Assembly (NCBI GenBank): GCA_030605895.1
Contig: JAUWHL010000037.1
Location: forward strand, 1 to 15,067
Length of the DNA: 15,067 nucleotides
Direction: 5' to 3'
Origin: Promethearchaeota archaeon
GTDB taxonomy: Archaea; Asgardarchaeota; Lokiarchaeia; Sigyniarchaeales; SOKP01
Shown here: piece after piece, positions 1 through 7,448 of the stretch
Numbering within the stretch: position 1 is the stretch's first letter
How the letters are laid out: each line of letters begins with the position of its first letter
Made by a program: the position numbers and the translations under genes
The notes under the pieces: generated by a model
What the model saw: only the letters and a program-made list of their open reading frames with translations
What the model was told of the DNA's origin: nothing
The model's database searches: none

Positions 1-284
1 ATAAATGAAACAATTGCAATAAAAAGTTCTACAGAAATTTCTAATAACAACCATAATAAAAAAGCACTCCAAATAGTATTAACAATAATTGAGGTTGTTG
101 CTCTGTAAAGTCTCCTTTTAAAGAGAGAAGCGGATAATATATTTACTGGTTTTCGTACAACATAAATTATAATATTAATTATGATTAAATTGATTGCAAT
201 TTGTTTCCATCCTGAGAAATAGAAAATCCATAATGCAATTAATGCTAAAATAAGATATATAAGAACATAGTATCTCTTTTTCAT
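1..284 (-). CDS. Membrane protein, N-terminal part (runs off left edge)
   Basis: An open frame starts at an ATG (282-284) and stays open to the window edge, giving 94 residues plus two bases. It begins MKKRYYVLIYLILALIALW, a short basic N-terminus followed by a hydrophobic helix. A second hydrophobic stretch lies at about residues 27-41, and a third long one at about residues 66-94. The loop between the second and third is rich in Arg and Lys (KRRLYR), which by the positive-inside rule suggests it is cytoplasmic. A TATA-like box lies 26 bases upstream of the ATG, supporting this start and a leaderless mRNA. I do not recognise the family. Only the N-terminal part is visible, so the function cannot be called. 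Confidence 0.72.
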   Translation of the reverse strand, partial: MKKRYYVLIYLILALIALWIFYFSGWKQIAINLIIINIIIYVVRKPVNILSASLFKRRLYRATTSIIVNTIWSAFLLWLLLEISVELFIAIVSF

Positions 285-304
285 AATTCTATTATTTATA
301 GATT

Positions 305-315
305 AATTTATAAGG
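305..315 (-). promoter_or_regulatory. TATA box for the left-edge membrane protein
   Basis: On the minus strand this reads CCTTATAAATT. Its centre is about 26 bases upstream of the ATG at 284, the usual archaeal spacing from TATA to transcription start, so the transcript would start at or next to the start codon. Confidence 0.45.
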
Positions 316-354
316 TTTGAGATAAAAATTGCTTAATAAAATATACCATTAGAA

Positions 355-984
355 TTACTTTTGAACAATATAATCAATATAGCTATCTTTCATTACTCGG
401 TCTTCAAGTTTCTTATGTAATATTCTTTTTTCTTTATATAAAATTTCAATCTCGAGGTTATCAAAAAATCCATCAGATTCTTCATCTGTAAAAAAAGTAT
501 GCATAATTTTCTCATCACCTTCAATTTGTATACATTCACCAGGATTTTCTTCTTCCCCTTCACCATAAAACTCTGAATCCACTGAGGTGAAATTAACGAA
601 ACAAAGGCCCCCCGGTTTTAAAACACGAATCATTTCGCCTATGGCTTTTTTAATATCTTTTTTATTCATATGAAATATTGTATTCCAAGAGTATACATGT
701 CCAAAATAATTGGATTCAAAAGGTATTGTTCGCATATCACCCAATTGCATAGAAAGTTCTAATTTGTGTTGTTTTGCATAATCTTGTGCCATTTCTAGTC
801 GTTCTTCAGAACATTCTATACCAATAGCATCAAATCCTAATTGCACAAAAAGTTCCTGTTTAGGATACGGTCCACCTGAACCACAATCGAGAATTGGTCC
901 CTTAACATCAGATTCAGAAAGATAAGATAAAAAATTATAGAAAGGGGCGGGATATAATAACTCTTTTGCTATTTTCATAAACAT
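355..984 (-). CDS. Class I SAM-dependent methyltransferase
   Basis: A 209-residue protein with a Rossmann methyltransferase fold. Motif I is ILDCGSGGP (residues 31-39), the SAM-binding glycine loop. The acidic residue after strand beta2 is in GIECS (55-59). GDMR (82-85) is the adenine-side motif, and LKPGG (122-126) is the typical turn before strand beta5. This is the Methyltransf_11/25 type. The C-terminal third is acidic (GEGEEENPGE near 141-150) and probably forms the substrate lid. The substrate cannot be read from sequence; small molecules and lipids are common in this family. A second ATG two codons in (978) lies 27 bases from a TATA-like stretch at 1001-1009, so translation may start there. 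No partner gene adjoins it, and about 94 bases separate it from the hydrolase gene upstream. Confidence 0.85.
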   Translation of the reverse strand: MFMKIAKELLYPAPFYNFLSYLSESDVKGPILDCGSGGPYPKQELFVQLGFDAIGIECSEERLEMAQDYAKQHKLELSMQLGDMRTIPFESNYFGHVYSWNTIFHMNKKDIKKAIGEMIRVLKPGGLCFVNFTSVDSEFYGEGEEENPGECIQIEGDEKIMHTFFTDEESDGFFDNLEIEILYKEKRILHKKLEDRVMKDSYIDYIVQK

Positions 985-1078
985 ATAAAAGCCATATCAT
1001 TAAAAAATACATCTAAATTTACTTTTTATATTCAAAATATTGAAAATAAAAAAGGAGGATAAATTATACTCAAACGTT

Positions 1079-1927
1079 TCATTGTACTTCTAATTCATGA
1101 TATACACTTTTAAACCAATCACGTACAACACGAAAAAATTCTCCTGGTGTCTCAAAATAGGGGTAATGACCGCATTTTTCAAATATATGGAGTTCAGAAT
1201 TGGGAATACTATCATGCATACGTTGAGCTTGGGATGGTGGACACACAAAATCGTCTTTTCCTACTAAAATTAATGTTGGCACTTCAATTTTAGTAAGCTG
1301 TGAGCTCACATTATATTTTGGCATCAAACTATCAGTGAGGGCCGCCGCTTCGGGATTTATTATCATTTTATCTATTAATCTATTTGACATCTCTTCTGCT
1401 TCAGAAGTATACTCATGGAAATACAATGGTTGTATAATTTTAAACTGATTTCTAAATCCTTCTATAGTAGGATCAACTGGAGCATTTAAAGTTTCTATAA
1501 TTTCTTGTGTTGGGTTTTTTCGTTGGAGATTCGCCATCATCTCTTCTATGTAGTCAAATGCAGGAGCAGTATCTAGAAGTATCAGATAACTGATGTTTTT
1601 TGGATGACGAATTGCGTAGTTTAAGGCAACATATCCCCCGGCAGAATTGCCCATAACTCCTATTTTTTCATATCCTAATCTCTCACGTAAAGCATTGGCA
1701 TCATCGGCAAGTTGCTCATACGTGATAGTATTGATAGGAGGCCTTCCAGAGCGCCCGTGTCCTCTATGATCATAAAAAATCAGTTTGAAAATATCGCCTA
1801 AAGGATCAAGGGTTGGATGTAAATAAGTATGATCAATTCCTAACCCCCCGTGCATAACTAAAAAGGGAGTTCCCGAACCAAATTCATCATAATACAATTC
1901 AGTATCATTAACCTTAGTTATAGTCAT
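1079..1927 (-). CDS. Alpha/beta-fold hydrolase (proline iminopeptidase / lactonase-like)
   Basis: A serine hydrolase of the alpha/beta-hydrolase fold, about 282 residues. The oxyanion-hole motif HGGLG comes early, followed by YDHRGHGRS. The nucleophile elbow is GNSAGG (Ser about 95 from the chosen start). The acid sits in LILVGKDDF (Asp about 225-226) and the catalytic His in EKCGHYPYFE (about 254), so the triad is complete. A cap region rich in charged residues lies between the elbow and the acid. I chose the ATG at 1927 because GGTGA, which fits the archaeal anti-Shine-Dalgarno, lies four bases upstream. A longer form from TTG at 1939 would add four residues but would place that site inside the gene. 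Substrate unknown; a peptidase, esterase or C-C hydrolase are all possible. Confidence 0.88.
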   Translation of the reverse strand: MTITKVNDTELYYDEFGSGTPFLVMHGGLGIDHTYLHPTLDPLGDIFKLIFYDHRGHGRSGRPPINTITYEQLADDANALRERLGYEKIGVMGNSAGGYVALNYAIRHPKNISYLILLDTAPAFDYIEEMMANLQRKNPTQEIIETLNAPVDPTIEGFRNQFKIIQPLYFHEYTSEAEEMSNRLIDKMIINPEAAALTDSLMPKYNVSSQLTKIEVPTLILVGKDDFVCPPSQAQRMHDSIPNSELHIFEKCGHYPYFETPGEFFRVVRDWFKSVYHELEVQ

Positions 1928-1931
1928 TATT

Positions 1932-1936
1932 TCACC
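1932..1936 (-). promoter_or_regulatory. Ribosome binding site deciding the hydrolase start
   Basis: GGTGA on the minus strand, four bases before the ATG at 1927, complements the 16S rRNA tail. It favours this ATG over the in-frame TTG at 1939. Most genes in the window lack such a site. Confidence 0.5.
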
Positions 1937-2015
1937 CAAATTAATTTGATTTTAAAACTAAAATTGAATAAAAGTATATTAGAATATAATATTTAAATAC
2001 TTCTTCATTAGTATT

Positions 2016-2462
2016 TTAAATTTTTATTTTTAGCCATTTTGGAACTCTAAAATCATCAACTACAATACATTTCCCATACTCCCAATCAGGATAAGGTTTG
2101 ATGTCCAAAACAGGAGTGCCATCATAAGCATCAAGACCCCTTACCCAAAGAACATTCGCCTCATGTTTTATTAGCTCAACCAATGTCAACCCTATAGGAT
2201 TTGGATGAATTGGAGCCCTTGTCGCAAAAATACCTACGGGCTTGGAATCTTTTGTTTTACCAGGATGATATAAGTAGCTGGTATCCTTGATTTTATCCAT
2301 CCAGAAGATGATATAAATATGTGAGAAATCTTCAATACCATCTAAAGCATCAGTTAAGTTTTTATTAATTACTATCCTTGAAACTAGTCTCCTATCTTTA
2401 TCAACTTCGTTAGCAGATTGCCTTTCTACAAAACCTATTTGTTTTATTTGGATTGACTTCAT
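2016..2462 (-). CDS. trmO: TrmO/TsaA-type tRNA (N6-threonylcarbamoyladenosine37-N6)-methyltransferase
   Basis: A 148-residue protein of the TsaA/YaeB family. The hallmark FATRAPIHPNPIGLT lies at residues 79-93 and DGTPVLDIKPY at 114-124. Both are diagnostic for this beta-barrel SAM-binding fold, which differs from Rossmann methyltransferases. In E. coli TrmO methylates t6A at position 37 of certain tRNAs to m6t6A, tuning decoding of ACY codons. The protein here is the single-domain form; the extra C-terminal domain of the bacterial enzyme is absent, as is common in archaea. Some archaeal members may have other targets. It has its own TATA box and is not in an operon. Confidence 0.88.
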   Translation of the reverse strand: MKSIQIKQIGFVERQSANEVDKDRRLVSRIVINKNLTDALDGIEDFSHIYIIFWMDKIKDTSYLYHPGKTKDSKPVGIFATRAPIHPNPIGLTLVELIKHEANVLWVRGLDAYDGTPVLDIKPYPDWEYGKCIVVDDFRVPKWLKIKI

Positions 2463-2481
2463 AATCTTAGATAAAATAAGC

Positions 2482-2490
2482 TATTATAAA
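2482..2490 (-). promoter_or_regulatory. TATA box for trmO
   Basis: The minus strand reads TTTATAATA, centred 25 bases upstream of the ATG at 2462. This predicts a leaderless transcript. Confidence 0.45.
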
Positions 2491-2610
2491 AATGGTCTGA
2501 TCAAATAAAATTATTGGAAAAAAATATTTGAAATTTACAAAATTGAATGAATTATCGGGATTCTGTATAATTATTAGATTTTTACTAACTATTCTTAGAG
2601 TATTAATTTA

Positions 2611-3432
2611 CTAGAGAAAAAAATCGTTATAAAGGTCAACACTAGGATCTACAGCATATTTTTCTAAATCGGTTATTCCATGGTTAATAAGAATCTCCTC
2701 ATCAATGAAAAAATTTCCCGTACATTCTCTACTTGGTTTTGTCAGGATTAGATAGGCAGCATCCGCTACAATTTCAGGTTTTCTTGAGTGTTTAACACTA
2801 GATTTTCCGCCTAATAGGTTTTTAATTGCTGCTGTTGCTATTGGTGTGCGAGGCCATAATGCATTCACTGCAATACCATCCTTTTTGAATTCTTCTGCCA
2901 TGCCTAAAACACACATACTCATTCCATATTTAGCCATTGTATAAGCTAAATTATTCTTGAACCATTTTGGATCCATATTCAAAGGAGGAGATAAATTCAA
3001 AATGTGTGGGGTTTCTGCCTTTTTTAAGTAGGGTAAGCATAACTTTGAACATAAAAAAGTTCCTCGTACATTAACAGAAAACATGAGATCGTATCTTTTC
3101 ATTTCAATTTCTAAAGTCGGAGATAAATTTATCGCACTTGCATTATTTACAAGAATATCAATCCCTCCAAATTCATGTAACGTCGCATCAATAGCAGCTT
3201 GGACTTGATCCTCAAACCTTATATCTGTTATACATGGAATTGCATTACCGCCCGCAGATTCAATATCTTCCACAGAAGTGTATACTGTTCCTGGTAATTT
3301 TGGATGAGGATCTTTCGTCTTAGCTACTACTGCAATATTAGCACCATCTTGAGCCGCCTTTAAAGCAATAGCTTTTCCAATCCCCCTACTAGCACCAGTA
3401 ATAAAAAGTGTTTTTCCTTTTAAAGTTGCCAT
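2611..3432 (-). CDS. Short-chain dehydrogenase/reductase (HSDL2-like)
   Basis: A 273-residue classical SDR. The nucleotide-binding TGASRGIG is at residues 12-19, NNAS at 96-99, the catalytic Ser at about 148 (LNLSPP) and the YxxxK pair at Tyr164/Lys168 (YTMAK). A basic stretch after the second strand (VAKTKDPHPKLPGT, about 36-49) suggests NADP(H). That stretch, followed by YTSVEDIESAGG, is characteristic of the HSDL2-type branch, whose animal members are peroxisomal proteins tied to lipid metabolism. The substrate is not known. The gene is divergent from the LuxE-like gene across a 179-base spacer, so the two could share control. The short acidic C-terminal tail (about 253-273) has no sterol-carrier domain, unlike animal HSDL2. 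Confidence 0.88.
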   Translation of the reverse strand: MATLKGKTLFITGASRGIGKAIALKAAQDGANIAVVAKTKDPHPKLPGTVYTSVEDIESAGGNAIPCITDIRFEDQVQAAIDATLHEFGGIDILVNNASAINLSPTLEIEMKRYDLMFSVNVRGTFLCSKLCLPYLKKAETPHILNLSPPLNMDPKWFKNNLAYTMAKYGMSMCVLGMAEEFKKDGIAVNALWPRTPIATAAIKNLLGGKSSVKHSRKPEIVADAAYLILTKPSRECTGNFFIDEEILINHGITDLEKYAVDPSVDLYNDFFL

Positions 3433-3577
3433 CTAGATCATCTTTGATTTTTTTATTAATCTCAAACTGTATTGCTATTTTTAATTTCAGACAATCTTAA
3501 ATATTTTATATTAATAGGTTATAAGAAAATGTTTATTCTTCTAGTTTAAGTACTATAATTTATTTACAATAGAAAAA

Positions 3578-3590
3578 TATAAATTTATAT
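3578..3590 (+). promoter_or_regulatory. TATA box with A-rich BRE for the LuxE-like gene
   Basis: TATAAATTT (3578-3586) is preceded by an A-rich stretch (3573-3577) that fits a TFB recognition element. Its centre is about 30 bases before the ATG at 3612, so the leader would be only a few bases long. It is the clearest promoter in the window. Confidence 0.55.
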
Positions 3591-3611
3591 CAATACTTAA
3601 ATTACATAGCT

Positions 3612-4817
3612 ATGAATGGTTTGTTAATGAGTTCTAACAAAATTTTAGATGATTTATCAATCACGATAAAAGAAACTGCAGATGATTGTGAACTCTATAA
3701 AAAGCGTTGTAAAGATACTGAATTTGATTTTGATACCACCTTAAAAGAACCTACACTTGGCGAAATTCCCTATATACCGTGGGGTTTTTTCAAGCAATCT
3801 AATAATATGTTCAAGGAATTATTACGAGGGGATACTTTTGATAAATTAGAATTCTGGATGGAATCAACCTCAACTTGTGGAGATCCTAGCATCGTTGGAA
3901 GACTTGATAGCGATATTGAAGTTTTAAAATCAAATTATGATATGGTTTTCAATTCTTTTTCAAAAAAGAAAACTGTAAATAATTTAATCTTATTTGCTCC
4001 AGATATTAGAATTATTAATAAGATAAGGCATAAATTCTACAGAAAAAATGCGTATCTCTTATACAAGAGTATTGTAGATATTTGGGAAGGAAGAAATGTA
4101 AGCTTTTTATTACAATTCTTTCTGGGGAAAACCTTATGGAAAATGGTTACAACCTTAAAGCCTCGTGTTGTGATTGGGATTAATGGAGAGTTATTAAAAT
4201 CTGAACTTAATCGTGTTGAAAAAAATAATATCCCCACAATCATGGCAAATTCACCACTTTGGATGCATAAAGTATTAAAGGATTATTATCAAAAAGAGAA
4301 GAGAACATTTGATTTAAGTGATCATTTTTATATTATCACTGGAGGTGGTGGCTGGGATGGAACTAAAGGCCGTATTAAGTTAGGGTATAGAGTAGAAAAA
4401 CCAGAATTCATTGAACAAATGTGTGATATGTTCAATATTACTCCAGATAAATTCTGTGATAATTTTGCGGCCACTGAAAGTCCGATGGCGTGTGGTGGCC
4501 ATTGGTCAAAACAGCATAACGATTTTATTCTTCACGTTAATAAAGACCAAGGACGAATTGTAGTTCGAGATATCGAATCTTTAGAACCTATTAAAGAAAC
4601 GGGAAAACCAGGCCTCTTAGAATTGATAACTCCCTATGGAGTAGATAGCTATGCAGGTGTAGCGGTGTTATTAGATGACATTGTTCAAGTGGAAAATTGG
4701 GAAAGATGCCCCGAATGCGGTCGAGAAGGTTCAATTTTCAGAGTATTAGGACGTTTAACCCCATCAGTAGGGAAAGGTTGCAGTTCTTTATTTAGTTTAG
4801 AAGCTTTTAACTTATGA
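3612..4817 (+). CDS. LuxE-type acyl-protein synthetase / acyl-adenylating enzyme
   Basis: A 401-residue member of the ANL-related LuxE family (acyl-protein synthetase). The adenylate-binding Ser/Thr/Gly loop is ESTSTCGDPS (84-93). GGGGWDG (244-250) and FAATES (285-290) match the nucleotide-binding core. LLDDIVQVENWERCPECG (353-370) leads to LGR (379-381), the region that holds the ribose-binding Asp and the hinge. In luminous bacteria LuxE activates a fatty acid as acyl-AMP, loads it on its own cysteine near the C-terminus, and hands it to the reductase LuxC. A Cys in GKGCSS (390) sits at a comparable place, but this match is tentative. No LuxC-like reductase or acyltransferase lies in the window, so the acyl acceptor is unknown. 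CxxC at 366-369 resembles the Cys-containing loop of many phenylacetate-CoA ligase relatives. An ATG at 3627 is an alternative start. Confidence 0.78.
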   Translation: MNGLLMSSNKILDDLSITIKETADDCELYKKRCKDTEFDFDTTLKEPTLGEIPYIPWGFFKQSNNMFKELLRGDTFDKLEFWMESTSTCGDPSIVGRLDSDIEVLKSNYDMVFNSFSKKKTVNNLILFAPDIRIINKIRHKFYRKNAYLLYKSIVDIWEGRNVSFLLQFFLGKTLWKMVTTLKPRVVIGINGELLKSELNRVEKNNIPTIMANSPLWMHKVLKDYYQKEKRTFDLSDHFYIITGGGGWDGTKGRIKLGYRVEKPEFIEQMCDMFNITPDKFCDNFAATESPMACGGHWSKQHNDFILHVNKDQGRIVVRDIESLEPIKETGKPGLLELITPYGVDSYAGVAVLLDDIVQVENWERCPECGREGSIFRVLGRLTPSVGKGCSSLFSLEAFNL

Positions 4818-4818
4818 G

Positions 4819-4825
4819 AAAAAAA
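4819..4825 (-). terminator. T-run terminator after the zinc/HEPN gene
   Basis: Seven consecutive T on the minus strand directly follow the stop codon of the minus-strand gene. Archaeal termination relies on such T-runs. Both convergent genes end within this 11-base gap, so there is no room for a hairpin. Confidence 0.35.
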
Positions 4826-4828
4826 TTA

Positions 4829-5752
4829 TTAAGGTTTATAATCAGGATGTCTAACTCCGAGTTCCTCTAATAAGGGCATTAAAAATTCATTATAAAATCC
4901 TTTTATATGTAAAACTTTCCCTAAATATAGATCTAAAAATTCTTGAATCTCATATTTGATCTTATTAATATCAATAAAGTCATATTCAGATTCAATTTTT
5001 ATCTTATCTAATTTTAAAGGAGTTAATTGCTTCATGATTAAATATCGCATAAATTGAGTAAAACTGCTCTCAACTAACTGCTCTTCCTCTTCATTTAGTT
5101 CATATACATCATGAGCTATTTTATTTCTTAGGTCTTCTACACTTTTTGTTAATATTTCAAGGTTTTTAGGTAAATTTAGTGCCTCAATCTTTTGTACAAC
5201 AGATTTACTATTAGAATCCTCAACTTGGGAATCTAAATATTCTATTAAAGTTGAGTAAAAGTGTATCAAGAATTTGAAGGAATCAATAGATTTATCCTCT
5301 TTCCATTTGTTATAAGAATTTCCCCAATGGTCAAAATTCACCTCATCTAAAGCATTTTTGATGCTTATTTTAATATTATCCACTTTTTCTATAAAATAAT
5401 CTGAATAATCCATATAGGGTTTGTTATTTGCATCAAACTGGTATTTATAAGCCTTTCCAAATTCCTTAATTGCCCCCAATTTTTTTATAAGAGAGGGGTC
5501 TTCAATTACTTCTTTTCTCCCAATTGCTCCTGCGAATTTTATTAGATATCTACATTGAGAACAATAAGTAACATAAGAACCCCGGAGTGAAGTGAATGCT
5601 TTAAGCTCAATCTGATGCTTACCATTCGGAAATTCTACAATCTCACCCTTAGATTCTATTTGATCAAAATGCGTTTTTTCATAATGAAAAGATTCTGGAA
5701 TGAATTGAAAACCACAAACTGGACATTTAACCTTCTCTCTTTTTGGTTTCAT
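4829..5752 (-). CDS. Two-CxxC zinc-binding protein with HEPN-like R-x4-H segment
   Basis: I do not recognise this 307-residue protein as a named family. The N-terminus has CPVC (10-13) and CSQC (64-67), two CxxC pairs likely to share one zinc ion; this is similar in layout to DUF2225-type proteins of bacteria. The rest is predicted helical and charged. It contains the motif RNKIAH (209-214) in LRNKIAHDVYELNEEEE, the form R-x4-H typical of HEPN domains, where the Arg and His form an RNase active site. It is preceded by a helix (about 156-174) and followed by another (about 222-243), as HEPN folds require. HEPN proteins act in toxin-antitoxin, abortive infection and RNA processing, but some are only structural. 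No antitoxin gene adjoins it, and it converges with the LuxE-like gene. Zinc binding is likely; RNase activity is an inference. Confidence 0.62.
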   Translation of the reverse strand: MKPKREKVKCPVCGFQFIPESFHYEKTHFDQIESKGEIVEFPNGKHQIELKAFTSLRGSYVTYCSQCRYLIKFAGAIGRKEVIEDPSLIKKLGAIKEFGKAYKYQFDANNKPYMDYSDYFIEKVDNIKISIKNALDEVNFDHWGNSYNKWKEDKSIDSFKFLIHFYSTLIEYLDSQVEDSNSKSVVQKIEALNLPKNLEILTKSVEDLRNKIAHDVYELNEEEEQLVESSFTQFMRYLIMKQLTPLKLDKIKIESEYDFIDINKIKYEIQEFLDLYLGKVLHIKGFYNEFLMPLLEELGVRHPDYKP

Positions 5753-5800
5753 ATTATCTCACTATAGTTTTTTTTTTGATATAACGCCAAGTAACAAAAT

Positions 5801-5827
5801 AATAAAGCCTCATTTATTAGCTTTATT
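5801..5827. repeat. Short inverted repeat in divergent spacer
   Basis: AATAAAGC (5801-5808) and GCTTTATT (5820-5827) form a perfect eight-base inverted repeat around an 11-base loop. It lies about 49 bases upstream of the zinc/HEPN start and about 150 bases upstream of the CoA-transferase start. It could be an operator or a weak hairpin. In such AT-rich DNA chance is a serious alternative. Confidence 0.25.
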
Positions 5828-5976
5828 GAAAATATTCGCTAAAAGTAATATTAAATAATATAATATCTGAGAATTAACTAATACTTTTTTTATTAAGAGA
5901 ATCTATTAAAATAAAAGTGCATTGTGCTTGAATAAAAGAGGTATTATCTTTTCTGATTGTAAAATTTGTGATTATT

Positions 5977-7272
5977 ATGAAGAATTTGAGAGATGAATAT
6001 TCAAAAAAAGTAACTTCAAAGGAGGAAGCTATTTCCAATATAAATTCTGGAAACCGCGTGGTTTTTGGACATGCTGCTGGAGAACCAATTGTATTAGTGG
6101 ATGAACTTGCAAAACAAAAGGATCGCTTACAGAATGTTGAAATAGTTCATATGGTTCCTCTTAGAGAGTGTCAATATTGTATACCTGAAATGGAACAGAA
6201 TTTCTATCATAATTCCTTATTTGCTGGGGCAAGCACACGAAAAGCGATAATGGAGGGGAGGGCAGATTATACTCCTACATATTTTTCTGAAATTCCACGC
6301 CTTTTTAGAGATAATATATTGCCAATAGATGTAGCTTTAATTCAGCTTTCTCCACCAGATAATAAGGGTTATATGAGTTTTGGTATATCAGTTGACTATA
6401 CATTGCAGGCTGCTAAATCAGCAAAAATAGTGATTGCTGAAATAAATAATCAAATGCCTAGAACAAAGGGTGCTTATATTCATATTGCTGATATAGATTA
6501 TATAGTCGAAACTGACAGACCGTTAATTGAAATATCAATTCCTAAAATTAGTGATATTGAAGAAAAAATTGGACTTAATATTGCTACATTAGTACCAGAT
6601 CAGGCAAATCTTCAATTAGGTATTGGGGGAATACCTGATGCCGCATTAAAATTTCTCAAGGAAAAGAAAGATTTAGGAATTCATACTGAAATGTTTTCTG
6701 ACGGAGTAGTTGACCTTTATGAAGAAGGGATTATCACAAATAAATATAATAACTTAAATCCAGGTAAATTTACTGCTACTTTCTTAATGGGAACAAAAGA
6801 GCTTTACCAATTTGTCGATAATAATCCAAATGTTGAAATGCATACTGTTGATTATACAAATAATATCTTGATTGCGGGAAAAGTTAACAATTTAATTTCA
6901 ATTAACTCAGCGCTCCAAGTGGATTTATTTGGTCAGGTTAGTGCAGATACTTTGGGTTACCAACAATACTCTGGTGTTGGAGGGCAGGTTGATTTTGTTC
7001 GTGCTTCAAGTGTATCTCATGGCGGTAAATCGATTATTGCTCTTCCATCAACAAATAAAAAAAAGACGATTAGCCGCATCGTTTCCAAATTAAAAGAAGG
7101 ATCATGCGTAACGACTTCACGTAACGACGTTCATTTTATCATTACAGAATATGGAATTGCAAATTTACGTGGAAAAACAATTCGCCAACGAGCAAAAGCT
7201 TTAATTAATATTGCTCATCCAAATTTTCGTAAACAACTTGAAGATGATTTCAGTAAGAGGTTTGTATCTTAA
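5977..7272 (+). CDS. Acetyl-CoA hydrolase/transferase family (4-hydroxybutyrate-type CoA-transferase)
   Basis: About 431 residues, the usual length for the family I butyrate/4-hydroxybutyrate/acetate CoA-transferases. Positions are from the chosen ATG. The N-terminal half carries VFGHAAGEP (29-37) and QLSPPDNKGYMSFG (about 123-136). The second half has LQLGIGGIPDA (212-222), then HTEMFSDGVVDL (236-247), whose Glu (about 238) is the expected residue that forms the glutamyl-CoA thioester, and YSGVGGQVDFVRAS (331-344), the CoA-binding GVGGQ loop. FIITEYGIANLRGKT closes the domain. The enzyme moves CoA between acyl groups in the cytosol, allowing fatty or hydroxy acids to enter or leave beta-oxidation-like routes without ATP. 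A GTG at 5968 is an alternative in-frame start; neither start has a clear ribosome site. No partner dehydratase adjoins it, so the acyl substrate is open. Confidence 0.9.
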   Translation: MKNLRDEYSKKVTSKEEAISNINSGNRVVFGHAAGEPIVLVDELAKQKDRLQNVEIVHMVPLRECQYCIPEMEQNFYHNSLFAGASTRKAIMEGRADYTPTYFSEIPRLFRDNILPIDVALIQLSPPDNKGYMSFGISVDYTLQAAKSAKIVIAEINNQMPRTKGAYIHIADIDYIVETDRPLIEISIPKISDIEEKIGLNIATLVPDQANLQLGIGGIPDAALKFLKEKKDLGIHTEMFSDGVVDLYEEGIITNKYNNLNPGKFTATFLMGTKELYQFVDNNPNVEMHTVDYTNNILIAGKVNNLISINSALQVDLFGQVSADTLGYQQYSGVGGQVDFVRASSVSHGGKSIIALPSTNKKKTISRIVSKLKEGSCVTTSRNDVHFIITEYGIANLRGKTIRQRAKALINIAHPNFRKQLEDDFSKRFVS

Positions 7273-7385
7273 AAACTCGATTTTCTTAAAAAAAGTGATA
7301 AAATTTCCTGAAACAACTTGAATTATAATAATATTATAGTTCAGATTTAAGTCAATTTTATAAATTATATACTAATTCTAAAAAG

Positions 7386-7396
7386 ATATATTTAAA
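7386..7396 (+). promoter_or_regulatory. TATA-like box upstream of the PH-like gene
   Basis: ATATATTTAAA (7386-7396) would place the transcript start near 7412-7419. That coincides with two ATG codons (7410 and 7419) of a 12-codon frame rather than with the PH-like start at 7445. Confidence 0.4.
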
Positions 7397-7409
7397 TCCT
7401 ATAATAGTT

Positions 7410-7448
7410 ATGATTAATATGGTGAAAGAAACAACATTAATTTGGTGA
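7410..7448 (+). other. Possible 12-codon leader ORF overlapping the next start
   Basis: ATG at 7410 opens a frame reading MINMVKETTLIW and ending at TGA 7446-7448. The GTG start of the downstream PH-like gene (7445-7447) overlaps this stop as GTGA, a classical arrangement for translational coupling. A TATA box about 25 bases upstream supports transcription from this point. It may be a real leader peptide, or the true N-terminus of the PH-like protein lost to a one-base sequence error. Confidence 0.3.

Noticed and set aside
4037..4243. Minus-strand frame inside the LuxE-like gene
   Set aside because: A shadow of the real gene; no start signal and no recognisable features.
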